64,000 bases of DNA from Nocardioides deserti (GCF_014266025.1 NZ_JACMYC010000002.1:186001-250000); one strand, 5' to 3'; shown: positions 55,636 to 63,641, counted from the stretch's first letter. Notes: generated by a model from the sequence alone, not told the origin. Translations and numbers: made by a program.

Positions 55636-56990
55636 GGGGTCAGGCTACGGACGCCGGTGACCAGCCAGGCGTCGCCCCGCGCGCGACGCAGCAGGACCGC
55701 CAGGCGCGCGCCCATGAAGACCGCCGCGAAGACGGCCCAGACGACGACCAGGCCGCCACCGAGGTAGGCCGCCGCGAGCACGGCGGGGGCGTGCAGGACG
55801 AGCACGACGACGCCGGCGCGGGCGAGGTAGGGCCCGTCGCCGGCGCCGATGAGCACGCCGTCGAGCACGAAGACCACACCGGCGATCGGCTGGCCGAGCG
55901 CGGCGACGACGAGGACGGGGACGAGCAGGTCCTGCACGGCGGCGTCACCGGTGAAGAGGTGGCCCAGCACCGGGCTGGCGGCGGCGAGGAGGAGGCCGGT
56001 GACCACGCCGCTGACGACCCCCCAACGGATCATCCGGTCGGTGACGGCGCGCGTGCCGGCCACGTCGCCCGCGCCCAGGTAGCGCCCGGTGATCGCCTGC
56101 GCGGCGATGGCGATCGCGTCGAGCACGAAGGCGAGGAAGGTCCACAGCGTCATCGCGAGCTGGTGTGTGGCCAGGTCGACCTCCTGGTCGCGGCCGCTCG
56201 CGCCGACGGTGACGGCGTACGTCGTCACGAGCAGCGCGGCGCGCAGGGTGAGGGTGCGCACGACGAGGGAGACGCCGGCCCGGCCGGCGGCGCGGATGCC
56301 GGTCCAGTCCGGGCGCAGGTCGGCACCGTTGGCCCGCGCGCCCCGGACCACGACGGCGAGAAGCGCGGCGGCGCTCGCGACCTGCGCGAGCACCGACCCG
56401 ACCGCGGACCCGGCGAGCCCCAGGCCGTCCCAGGCGCCGACCCCGAAGACCAGGACGACGTTGAGGACGATGTTGAGCGCGTTGCCCGCGACGGCGACCA
56501 CCAGCGGGGTCCGGGTGTCCTGCAGGCCGCGCAGCACGCCGGTCGTGGCGAGCATGACCAGCAGCGGTGTGGTCCCGAGGAACGCGATGCGCAGGTACGT
56601 CGTCGCGTGCTCGGTCACCGCCGGGCTGGGGTCGAAGACCGCGACGAGCGGCTCGGTCAGCAGCACGCCGAGGACCGTGACGATCGCGCCGATGACCACG
56701 GCCAGCCAGACCCCGTCGATCCCCTGGGTCAGCGCGCCGCGAGTGTCGCCGGCGCCGACGTGGCGGGCGACCGCGGCGGTCGTGCCGTAGGCGAGGAAGA
56801 CGCACAAGCCGACAGCGGTCTGCAGCACCACGCCGGCCACGCCGAGCCCGGCGAGCTCGGGGGTGCCGAGGTGGCCGACGACGGCGGCGTCGGAGAGCAG
56901 GAACAGCGGCTCGGCGACGAGGGCGAGGAACGCGGGCAGCGCCAGGCGGAGGATCTCGCGGTCCTGGGCCACGTCCTCGGGTCGGCGCAC
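55632..56990 (-). CDS. MATE/DinF family efflux transporter
   Basis: The 452-residue protein has about 12 membrane helices. FLLSDAAVVGHLGTPELAGL near the N-terminus, VGAGDTRGALTQGIDGVWLA and GVLRGLQDTRTPLVVAVAGN are typical of DinF-type MATE exporters, which use ion gradients to expel drugs or other compounds. The substrate is not known. The GTG start has TACTCT six bases upstream, a leaderless arrangement. It lies left of the DnaA-box region before dnaB. Confidence 0.9.
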   Translation of the reverse strand: MRRPEDVAQDREILRLALPAFLALVAEPLFLLSDAAVVGHLGTPELAGLGVAGVVLQTAVGLCVFLAYGTTAAVARHVGAGDTRGALTQGIDGVWLAVVIGAIVTVLGVLLTEPLVAVFDPSPAVTEHATTYLRIAFLGTTPLLVMLATTGVLRGLQDTRTPLVVAVAGNALNIVLNVVLVFGVGAWDGLGLAGSAVGSVLAQVASAAALLAVVVRGARANGADLRPDWTGIRAAGRAGVSLVVRTLTLRAALLVTTYAVTVGASGRDQEVDLATHQLAMTLWTFLAFVLDAIAIAAQAITGRYLGAGDVAGTRAVTDRMIRWGVVSGVVTGLLLAAASPVLGHLFTGDAAVQDLLVPVLVVAALGQPIAGVVFVLDGVLIGAGDGPYLARAGVVVLVLHAPAVLAAAYLGGGLVVVWAVFAAVFMGARLAVLLRRARGDAWLVTGVRSLTP

Positions 56991-56996
56991 CCGGAG

Positions 56997-57002
56997 AGAG
57001 TA
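56997..57002 (-). promoter_or_regulatory. -10 box (TACTCT) of a leaderless promoter for the MATE gene
   Basis: TANNNT box on the minus strand, six bases before the GTG at 56990. Confidence 0.5.
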
Positions 57003-57472
57003 GTCCGGGTAAGAGGCAGACCCGCTTCTGACCCCTACGCGACTAGCCCGGCCCGGGCGGTGGATAACTACCTGTCGTCTGTGGATACCACGGGCGGTCG
57101 GTGCTTTGTCGACAAACCAACCGGAATCGCCCGGGTGACCACGAGGGGAACCGAACCGGTGCGGAACTGATTTCGTTCCACATGCCGTCTGCTGCGTTTG
57201 TGCAGGTCAGCGCGGTGCCGCGAGGTCGATCGGGTCGGTCCTCCACAGGGCGGTCCCCATGCTGTGCACAGCGCGTCGCGTGTCGTCCACGGGTTGTCCC
57301 CGGTTATCCCCAGGTCCTGTGGACAGGCCGCTGTCCCTGGGGTCGTCGCGGCACGTACCGTCCGGGAGTCGCGGACCGATGTCGGTGGGCCTCCCTAGCG
57401 TTCGAGGAGCCGGCCGGCCCGACGGGGCGCCGGCACCGCAGGACCGGTCACGAGCGCACAGGAGGGGCACGA
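57003..57472. promoter_or_regulatory. dnaB upstream region with a DnaA-box cluster
   Basis: This 470-base gap has no gene. Near-consensus DnaA boxes are GGTGGATAA (57059-57067), TGTGGATAC (57080-57088), TTATCCCCA (57304-57312) and TGTGGACAG (57318-57326), each one mismatch from the consensus on one strand; weaker CTCCACAGG (57241) and TCGTCCACG (57283) are also present. The palindrome TTTGTCGACAAA lies at 57105-57116. It is the densest group of good DnaA boxes in the window. A short hairpin GCTGTGCACAGC lies at 57261-57272. Confidence 0.6.
57103..57116. repeat. GTCGAC-centred palindrome upstream of dnaB
   Basis: GCTTTGTCGACAAA is shared exactly with 24558-24571 after parB. Its core TTGTCGACA differs by one base from the DnaA box TTGTCCACA on both strands. 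Confidence 0.55.
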
Positions 57473-58891
57473 GTGAGCATCGCCGAGTCGGACACGCGGG
57501 GCGTCCCCGAGCCGCCGTTCGAGGAGTGGGGCGACGGCCCGGCGCCGTACGCGCCCGGCGAGCGACCCTCGACGCCCGGCGACCGCACGCCGCCCCAGGA
57601 CATGGCGGCCGAGCAGTCGGTGCTCGGCGCGATGCTCATCTCCAAGGATGCGATCGCCGACGTCTCCGAGGTCCTGCGCGGGGCCGACTTCTACCGGCCC
57701 TCGCACGAGACCATCCACGAGGCGATCATCGACCTCTTCGGTCGCGGCGAGCCGGTGGACATGGTCACGGTCGCGGCGGAGCTGCAGCGCCGGGGCGAGC
57801 TCCAACGCATCGGCGGGGCGCCGTACCTCCACACGCTCTCGGCGAACGTGCCAATCGCGGCCAACGCGGCGTACTACGCCGAGATCGTCCGGGAGAAGGC
57901 GATCCTGCGCCGGCTGGTCGACGCGGGCACCAAGATCGTGCAGATCGGCTACGCCGGCGAGGGTCACGTCGACGACGTGGTCGACCGGGCGCAGGCGGAG
58001 ATCTACCAGATCACCGACCGCCGCTCGAGCGAGGACTACGCGCCGCTGTCGGACATCATGGACGGCGTCCTCGACGAGATCGAGGCGATCGGCAACCGCG
58101 AGGCGGGCCTCTACGGCGTGCCCACCGGCTTCGCGGACCTCGACGACCTCACCAACGGTCTGCACTCGGGCCAGATGATCATCGTCGCGGCGCGTCCTGC
58201 GATGGGCAAGTCGACCCTCGCGCTCGACTTCTGCCGAGCGGCGTCGATCCACAACAACCTCACCAGCGTGTTCTTCAGCCTGGAGATGACGCGCTCCGAG
58301 ATTACGATGCGCCTGCTGTCCGCCGAGGCGAAGGTCCCGCTCAACCACATCCGCAACGGGCAGATGAACGACGAGGACTGGTCCAAGCTCGCCCGCAAGA
58401 TGGGTGAGGTCTCCTCGGCCCCGATCTTCATCGACGACAGCCCGAACATGACGATGATGGAGATCCGGGCGAAGGCGCGCCGGCTCAAGCAGCGCCACGA
58501 CCTGAAGCTGATGGTCATCGACTACCTCCAGCTGATGACGTCCGGCCGCAAGGTCGAGTCGCGCCAGCTCGAGGTCTCGGAGTTCTCCCGCCAGATCAAG
58601 CTGCTCGCCAAGGAGCTGGAGATCCCGATCATCGCGCTCTCCCAGCTCAACCGCGGTCCCGAGCAGCGCGGCGACAAGCGCCCGATGATGAGCGACCTCC
58701 GTGAGTCCGGCTCGATCGAGCAGGACGCCGACATGGTGGTGCTGCTCCACCGCGACGACGTCTACGAGAAGGAGTCGACCCGCCCCGGCGAAGCCGACCT
58801 GATCGTCGCCAAGCACCGCAACGGCCCCACCCGCGACATCACCGTCGCGTTCCAGGGCCACTACTCGCGCTTCGTGGACATGGCGCACTGA
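57473..58891 (+). CDS. dnaB: replicative DNA helicase
   Basis: The 472-residue helicase unwinds DNA at the fork. The N-terminal domain begins PPQDMAAEQSVLGAMLIS, and the RecA-like domain has Walker A ARPAMGKSTLALDF, Walker B LMVIDYLQLMT, and the arginine finger region ESGSIEQDADMVVLLHRDD. Mycobacterial DnaB often holds an intein; none is present here. The GTG at 57473 follows AGGAGGGG. It lies 470 bases from the MATE gene behind several DnaA boxes. Confidence 0.97.
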   Translation: MSIAESDTRGVPEPPFEEWGDGPAPYAPGERPSTPGDRTPPQDMAAEQSVLGAMLISKDAIADVSEVLRGADFYRPSHETIHEAIIDLFGRGEPVDMVTVAAELQRRGELQRIGGAPYLHTLSANVPIAANAAYYAEIVREKAILRRLVDAGTKIVQIGYAGEGHVDDVVDRAQAEIYQITDRRSSEDYAPLSDIMDGVLDEIEAIGNREAGLYGVPTGFADLDDLTNGLHSGQMIIVAARPAMGKSTLALDFCRAASIHNNLTSVFFSLEMTRSEITMRLLSAEAKVPLNHIRNGQMNDEDWSKLARKMGEVSSAPIFIDDSPNMTMMEIRAKARRLKQRHDLKLMVIDYLQLMTSGRKVESRQLEVSEFSRQIKLLAKELEIPIIALSQLNRGPEQRGDKRPMMSDLRESGSIEQDADMVVLLHRDDVYEKESTRPGEADLIVAKHRNGPTRDITVAFQGHYSRFVDMAH

Positions 58892-58906
58892 CACTGGGTT
58901 GACTGC

Positions 58907-59010
58907 CGACGATCGTCGAATCTGCAACGGAACGATTCGATCTGCAACGGTTTGCAGATCAGGCGACCCGCAGGGTCGATCCGGTCACTTCGGCCGGAGT
59001 GCGCTGAAGG
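58907..59010 (+). repeat. intergenic repeat family X, copy 1
   Basis: Begins CGACGATCGTCG (a perfect palindrome) then two TCTGCAACGG motifs and ends with a GATCCGGTCACTTCGGCCGG block. About nine of ten bases match copy 2 at 60159-60250. It lies directly after the dnaB stop. Confidence 0.75.
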
Positions 59011-59045
59011 CTGGAGTTGCGTGGAGAGCGGCCAGGGCTAGGCGG

Positions 59046-59369
59046 TTAGGCCAAGCCACCTGAGCCGACAAGGTCAACCAGCAAGCCGCCCGCCACCGCC
59101 AGCCCCGCCAACAAAGCGCCAAGGGCACCGGCAATGTGCGCCTTGCGGGAGCGCCAGAAGACCGCCGCGACCACGCAAGTGAGAACGGCAGCGCCGAACG
59201 TCCCCCACGCCCACTGCGAGAACTGAGACCCGAGTAGCGTGTTGCTGTCGCCCTCAATGGCCTGCCACGAAGCCCACGCGACAATAGTGATCGGCACGAA
59301 CGTCGAAGCAGCCGCTACAACAGCCGCGTAGGACGAACGTCCGAGACGAACGTCGGCAACGGTCCTCAT
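59046..59369 (-). CDS. hypothetical small membrane protein
   Basis: The 107-residue product has about three membrane helices (around 13-35, 50-70 and 78-100) and no recognised family. The ATG at 59369 has AGGA just before it; an in-frame GTG at 59405 would add 12 residues. GC is visibly lower than in the conserved genes. It lies in the repeat-rich region after dnaB and is divergent from the next small gene, so it may be accessory. Confidence 0.5.
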   Translation of the reverse strand: MRTVADVRLGRSSYAAVVAAASTFVPITIVAWASWQAIEGDSNTLLGSQFSQWAWGTFGAAVLTCVVAAVFWRSRKAHIAGALGALLAGLAVAGGLLVDLVGSGGLA

Positions 59370-59554
59370 ATCCTCATGGTCCGGGATCCCGCCGTCCGCC
59401 GCCACAAGGGACGCACACAGGCGGATTCGCGCACTCTGGCCGTACAGTGCTGATCGCAGCCGATCCGGGTGTGGTTCTGGGCTTGGCCCTCACGGTCGTT
59501 GCGGTCAAGGATCGAGCCAAGCAACCCTTGCCGACCGAAAGGCGTCAAAGGTAC

Positions 59555-59884
59555 GTGAAGAGGCTCCTTGTCGCACTGCTTGTTGCGGCTGTAACTGCCA
59601 TCGTGGTCGGCGCTCGACTGGTGCACGTTCACGACACATACGGCGTATGGCAACTTACGAGTACGGAGACGCCGAACCGCATCGCGGCCTCCGGGCGAGA
59701 CTACGACCGAAACGAGTTGCAGCCCGCGACGTCAGTGCCCACCAGTGTCGACACGCGCGGCAAGACCGGCAGCGGCACGGCCATCCTCGCTCCGAACCGC
59801 GCGAGGATGGCCGTGCCTGTCGTTATCTATTTGCGTGACGATGAGGGCAGGTTCTGGTCGTATTCGCTGGTCGGTGGGCCATAA
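59555..59884 (+). CDS. hypothetical membrane-anchored protein
   Basis: The 109-residue product begins with a basic start and one hydrophobic helix (LLVALLVAAVTAIVVGA) followed by a soluble part of about 85 residues with HVHDTYGVWQL and DEGRFWSYSLVGGP. No family was recognised. The GTG at 59555 follows AAAGG; the frame also stays open back to 59447. GC is low for the genome, which suggests transfer or relaxed selection. Confidence 0.45.
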   Translation: MKRLLVALLVAAVTAIVVGARLVHVHDTYGVWQLTSTETPNRIAASGRDYDRNELQPATSVPTSVDTRGKTGSGTAILAPNRARMAVPVVIYLRDDEGRFWSYSLVGGP

Positions 59885-59987
59885 CCCGACGTCAGCGAAC
59901 CCGGACATCGGGTATCAAGCGTCGTCCCGAACTCACGCCCGGAACAGGCGTCTCCCCACGTGATGCCGCTTGACGAGTGCCAGGGCC

Positions 59988-60058
59988 GCAGATCCACTCA
60001 CTTCGCCCAGAGCGCGCTGATGTCGCAGTTCCGCTCACTCGGCCCGAAACGCGCTGAT
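59988..60058 (+). repeat. two tandem copies of a 37-bp tail motif of family X
   Basis: GCAGATCCACTCACTTCGCC (59988) and GCAGTTCCGCTCACTCGGCC (60025) are similar and each is followed by GCGCTGAT. The motif is the tail of repeat family X seen at 58978 and 60953. No gene is seen in 59885-60502. Confidence 0.55.
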
Positions 60059-60065
60059 CGTCGCC

Positions 60066-60262
60066 TTTCAGATTGGCGCGTCAACGCGTTGCAGATTCGA
60101 GTGACTCACGTCCGGCGTCGTTGCAGGTTCGTCGGTTGTCGGCACTGACTTGGTCGGTCGACGATCGTCGAATCTGCAACGGAACGATTCGATCTGCAAC
60201 GCTTTGCGGATCCGGTGACCCGCCGGGGTCAATCCGGTCATCCTGGCCGGTTCGAGCCGCCG
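60066..60262 (+). repeat. intergenic repeat family X, copy 2
   Basis: Two modules are joined. The first (60066-60158) contains CGTTGCAGATTCGAGTGACT and TTGTCGGCACTGACTTGGTC; the second (60159-60250) matches copy 1. The first module is repeated in copy 3 with roughly eight of ten bases identical. Confidence 0.75.
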
Positions 60263-60502
60263 CGCTGCCGTTTGCGGCCGCACGCGTTGCGGAGTCGCCT
60301 GCACCTCACGGGTCGAAGCAGCAGTTGGCTTCGGCGGTACGACGCGATTCGGCGGCACGAGCCATCGGGCGCCGCCGCTTCTTGGACTGGACGGCCGACG
60401 GGAAACCGCCGGTACGACCCCCTGAGGCGCGTTTCTGCCTCCCTTACGTGGGTAGCATCGCGACGTGGGCGAGTCGTCCGCGCGGACCCCAGGAGGCACC
60501 CG

Positions 60503-60679
60503 ATGTTCTGGATCATCGTCGCCGTAGTGCTGGTCGTCGGATTCGCCGTCGCGTGGTGGACGAGCGGACGGGCGCGTCCGTCCAGTGACGGGTCCGGACC
60601 GCTCCGCCACCGGGTGGAGGGCGAGGTCGAGAACTACCGCAGCGAGGGCAACGCACCCACCCGCCAGTTCCGGCTCTGA
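60503..60679 (+). CDS. small single-pass membrane protein
   Basis: The 58-residue protein starts MFWIIVAVVLVVGFAVAWW, a single membrane helix, and has a polar tail of about 37 residues ending PTRQFRL. It has an AGGAGG eight bases before the ATG, which supports that it is real despite its size. The function is unknown. It sits between copies 2 and 3 of repeat family X. Confidence 0.6.
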   Translation: MFWIIVAVVLVVGFAVAWWTSGRARPSSDGSGPLRHRVEGEVENYRSEGNAPTRQFRL

Positions 60680-60753
60680 CCGAAGCCAGGGTCGAGTTCG
60701 AGGCACACGCTGGGGTGGGCGTGCACCCTTTGGGCCCGGGACGAGCGGATCGC

Positions 60754-60985
60754 TGCGTTGCAAATTGGTGCGGCAAGGCGTTGCAGATCCGCGTGCCCCA
60801 CGCCCGGCGGCGTTGCAGGTTCATCGGCTGTCGGCACTGACCCGATCGGCCGCCGATCGTCGGATCTGCCATCGGACGATCCCATCCGCTACGCCTCGCA
60901 GGCTCGGGAGTCGCGCGGCCGAGGGCCACGCCAGCCGGTGGGTGCTGGTCGCGGCAGATCCGGCCACTCGGGCCGGAGTGCGGTG
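60754..60985 (+). repeat. intergenic repeat family X, copy 3 (diverged)
   Basis: GCGTTGCAGATCCGCGTGCC, TCGGCTGTCGGCACTGACCC, CCGATCGTCGGATCTGCC and the tail GATCCGGCCACTCGGGCCGG follow in the same order as in copy 2, with more changes and an insertion of about 40 bases before the tail. It runs up to the 83-bp repeat at 60998. Confidence 0.65.
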
Positions 60986-60997
60986 TTCCGGGCTGGT

Positions 60998-61080
60998 GTC
61001 GACGATCGTTCAATTGCGCCGAAATGTCGGCCCGCGGACCCCGCCAGGCGCTGAAGCCACGCAATTGCGCGAAAGTGTCC
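60998..61080 (+). repeat. 83-bp intergenic repeat, copy R3
   Basis: Begins GTCGACGATCGTTCAATTGC like R1 and R2 and ends GCAATTGCGCGAAAGTGTCC. Length is again 83 bases. It lies immediately before the TetR fragment, with no other gene between. Confidence 0.8.
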
Positions 61081-61111
61081 GGTCCAGGATCGCGGTCGTC
61101 GTGCGATCGGC

Positions 61112-61471
61112 GTGCCGGACCTGCCGCCCGAGGGGTCGGCGCGCGAGTGGCTCCGGTTCTCGCTGGAGCAGGCGTGGCACCAGATGGCCGACATCCTCGG
61201 CCCCGGCGGCTTCGCCGCGATCGTCGCCGACGCGCAGTTCACGGGTCTGTTCCGCGACGCGCTGCGCCCGTACGACGAGGCGCTGGCCGCGAGGCTCCGC
61301 GAGGACGCCCGGGCCGGCCTGGTCCGGGCCGACGTCGACGCGGAGGGCGTGGTCAGCCTCCTGCTCGGCGCCTGGCTCGGCGAGCTCGTGCGCCGCGGCC
61401 GGGTCGACGATGAGTGGCTGGACCGCAGCCTGGACCTGCTCTGGCCGGTCCTCGACCCGGAACGCGCCTGA
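61112..61471 (+). pseudogene. C-terminal part of a TetR-family regulator, DNA-binding domain missing
   Basis: The 119 residues readable from GTG at 61112 resemble the ligand-binding C-terminal half of a TetR regulator (GSAREWLRFSLEQAWHQMAD, then EDARAGLVRADVDAEGVVSL and LLGAWLGELVRRG). No helix-turn-helix is encoded before it; the sequence upstream turns directly into the 83-bp repeat R3, about 30 bases before. It looks like a regulator whose 5' half was lost when the repeat region formed. If translated, it could not bind DNA by itself. Confidence 0.6.
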
Positions 61472-61498
61472 CGACCGGCGCGGATGGTCCCTGCGCAC

Positions 61499-61504
61499 TA
61501 CCCT
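61499..61504 (+). promoter_or_regulatory. -10 box (TACCCT) of a leaderless promoter for the lipoprotein gene
   Basis: TANNNT box seven bases before the ATG at 61512, with no Shine-Dalgarno. Confidence 0.5.
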
Positions 61505-61511
61505 GCGGGCC

Positions 61512-61955
61512 ATGCGACGCGCCGCCACGGTCCTGCCCCTGCTGTCCGCCGGGCTGCTCGCCCTCACCCTGACGGCGTGCTCCGGCGACGCGGAGCCCGG
61601 CGCCGGAGGCGGTCCCTCGGAACCGGCCACCAGCGTCACCTCGAGCGGCACCTCCAGCCCGTCCTCGCCCTCGGCAGGGCCCACCGACATCGAGGAGCTC
61701 GTCGCGAGCCTGCCGCCGTGCGCCGAGGTCTGGGTCGCCGACCAGGTGCTGCCCGCGGACTACGCCGGGTGCAAGCTGCCCGGCGGCGGGATCGACCTCG
61801 GAGCGGTGCTCGAGTGCGTCGACGGCGCCGGCCTGGCGGCGTACCGCGAACGCTTCTGGGCCCACCTCGGCGAGCCGGTCGAGGACTCCGGGGGCGGCGG
61901 CACCCAGCAGGACCCGGAGTACGCCACGGCGGTCGGGCTCTGCCAGGGCGAGTGA
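61512..61955 (+). CDS. small lipoprotein
   Basis: The 147-residue protein has a lipoprotein signal (MRRAATVLPLLSAGLLALTL) and lipobox LTAC with the cysteine near residue 23. A Ser/Thr/Pro-rich linker is followed by a small domain with four cysteines (LPPCAEVW, AGCKLPGG, LECVDG, GLCQGE), probably disulfide-bonded outside the membrane. No family was recognised. The ATG is the chosen start, with a -10 box directly upstream. Confidence 0.7.
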   Translation: MRRAATVLPLLSAGLLALTLTACSGDAEPGAGGGPSEPATSVTSSGTSSPSSPSAGPTDIEELVASLPPCAEVWVADQVLPADYAGCKLPGGGIDLGAVLECVDGAGLAAYRERFWAHLGEPVEDSGGGGTQQDPEYATAVGLCQGE

Positions 61956-62015
61956 CCCCGGCGGGTCGACCCGGCTGTCCCCAACGTCACATACCGACGG
62001 TCTGTTGCGTACCTT

Positions 62016-62038
62016 GCTGTTGAACTACGTTCAACAGC
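62016..62038. promoter_or_regulatory. perfect operator-like palindrome at the hydrolase start
   Basis: Ten-base arms GCTGTTGAAC and GTTCAACAGC enclose TAC and end at the base before the ATG. A TACCTT -10 box ends one base before the palindrome, so a bound dimer would cover the transcription start. The TTGAAC/GTTCAA form is usual for TetR-type operators. The only TetR-like gene nearby is the truncated one at 61112. Confidence 0.7.
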
Positions 62039-63172
62039 ATGCGCCAGCGCCTCGCCACCACCCTCGTCGGGATCGTCGGACTCGCGCTCGCGGGCGCCAC
62101 GACCGCCGGCCCCGCCGGCGCCGCTGAGCGCACCGAGACCGACGCCCGGACGGCGCCCGTCCGGACGGCGACGGCCCCCGCGAAGGCCGCGACGGTGGAG
62201 AAGATCGCCAACCGCCCGATCGCGTTCGAGGTCGTCAACACCAACGAGACCTCCGCGCTGTGCCTGGCCGACAACCGGCCGCACGTCCTGCGCGGCCGGC
62301 TCGTCGGGCCGCGCTCGAAAGTGAGCGGCTCGGCCGGTCGGCTGCGGGTCAACGTGCTGGTGCACGACGCCGGCACCGGCGCGTGGTTCTGGAACCTCCG
62401 GCAGGCGCCGGCCTTCGACTACGCCACGCAGCTGGCGCGCCGCGGTGAGACGTCGCTGGTGCTCGACCGGCTCGGCTACGACCGCAGTCCGCTCGCCAAC
62501 GGCCACGCCACCTGCCTCGGCGCCCAGGCCACGATGCTCCACCAGGTCGTGCAGCACCTCTACTCGGGCAACTACCGCTTCATCGACCGGGCCAACGAGG
62601 ACGACCAGCCGCCGCACGCGACCCACGTCGTCGTCCACGGCCACGGGACCGGCGCGACCATCGCCCAGCTCGAGGCGGCGGAGTTCGCCGACGTCGCCGC
62701 CCTGGTGCTGATGTCGGCGCCGACGGCGACGCCGACCGGCCAGGCGCTCCGCGCCGTCACCGACCAGCTCGGCCGCTGCGTCGGCGGCGACGGCTACTCG
62801 GCGTACGGCGCGACGCCCGCGGAGTTCCGCTCGCTGCTCTTCGCCAGCGCGCCCGCGAAGGTACGCCGCCTGGCCACCGCCCGGCGCAACCCGACCCCGT
62901 GCGGCGACGTGTCGAGCGTGCTGGCCGCGGTCGGGTCGGCCACCCTCACGTCGGGGCGCGTCGAGGCGCCGGTGCTGGTGCTGTCCGGCGGGCGCGACGC
63001 GCGCGTCCGGCGGCTGGGCCGGGCGGGCGCGGAGGCGATGTTCGGCGGCAGCGCCCGGGTCTCGACGCGGACCTTCGGCAAGGCCGGCAGCGCGCTGCCG
63101 CTCGAGGCCGGCGCGGCGGGCGTGCGGGAGACCGTGCTGCGGTTCCTCGCGGGCGTGCGACCGACCCTCTGA
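62039..63172 (+). CDS. secreted alpha/beta-hydrolase-fold protein lacking the nucleophile serine
   Basis: The 377-residue protein has a signal peptide (MRQRLATTLVGIVGLALAGA, cut near AGAAE). The fold is suggested by VNVLVHDAGTGAWFWNL, the elbow VVVHGHGTGATIAQLEA and the late strand VLVLSGGRDARVR, the usual place of the catalytic acid. The elbow reads GHGTG where active members have GxSxG, so the nucleophile position is glycine. It may be inactive or use another residue. Expression is probably controlled through the palindrome next to the ATG. Confidence 0.72.
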   Translation: MRQRLATTLVGIVGLALAGATTAGPAGAAERTETDARTAPVRTATAPAKAATVEKIANRPIAFEVVNTNETSALCLADNRPHVLRGRLVGPRSKVSGSAGRLRVNVLVHDAGTGAWFWNLRQAPAFDYATQLARRGETSLVLDRLGYDRSPLANGHATCLGAQATMLHQVVQHLYSGNYRFIDRANEDDQPPHATHVVVHGHGTGATIAQLEAAEFADVAALVLMSAPTATPTGQALRAVTDQLGRCVGGDGYSAYGATPAEFRSLLFASAPAKVRRLATARRNPTPCGDVSSVLAAVGSATLTSGRVEAPVLVLSGGRDARVRRLGRAGAEAMFGGSARVSTRTFGKAGSALPLEAGAAGVRETVLRFLAGVRPTL

Positions 63173-63224
63173 GCCGGTCGGGCCGGCGCCGGCCCCAGCG
63201 CCGGCCTCTGCGCCGGCCTCTGCG

Positions 63225-63629
63225 TCAGCTCCGGTCGCGCCGGCGACGCCCGAGCAGCCCGCCGCCGTAGAGCGCCCAGAGCACCAGCAGCGGCTGGAAG
63301 AACAGCCGGCCGAACCGCTTGGCGTCGGTGTCGAGCCCGAAGGCGTCGCTGCCCTCCACGTACTGCGCGATGTTGCCCGGGAAGATGACGACATAGAACG
63401 CCGCGAGCAGCGCGCCGACGAGCCGCTTGCGCCGCGGCAGGGCGACGAACGCCGCGCCGAGCCCGATCTCCACGACACCGGAGCCGAGCACGACCAGGTC
63501 GTCGTCGAGCGGGAACCAGCCCGGCACCTGCGCCTGGAACTCCTCGCGCTGCGTGGTCAGGTGCATCACCCCCGCGCCCACCATGATCGAGCCGAGGGCG
63601 ACGCGGGCGGCGGTGCGGGCGAGCGACAT
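63225..63629 (-). CDS. DoxX family membrane protein
   Basis: The 134-residue protein has about four membrane helices and DoxX features: an N-terminal helix with LGSIMVGAGVMHLTTQREEF, then VEIGLGAAFVALPRRKRLVG and FYVVIFPGNIAQYVEG. DoxX proteins are linked to redox or quinone metabolism, but the role of this one is unknown. The ATG at 63629 has TAGGCT six bases upstream, a leaderless layout. Confidence 0.85.
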   Translation of the reverse strand: MSLARTAARVALGSIMVGAGVMHLTTQREEFQAQVPGWFPLDDDLVVLGSGVVEIGLGAAFVALPRRKRLVGALLAAFYVVIFPGNIAQYVEGSDAFGLDTDAKRFGRLFFQPLLVLWALYGGGLLGRRRRDRS

Positions 63630-63635
63630 GCGGCG

Positions 63636-63641
63636 AGCCTA
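63636..63641 (-). promoter_or_regulatory. -10 box (TAGGCT) of a leaderless promoter for the DoxX gene
   Basis: TANNNT box on the minus strand, six bases before the ATG at 63629. Confidence 0.5.

Noticed and set aside
57473..58891. Intein in DnaB, as found in mycobacteria
   Set aside because: Length is 472 residues and Walker A to C-terminus is uninterrupted.
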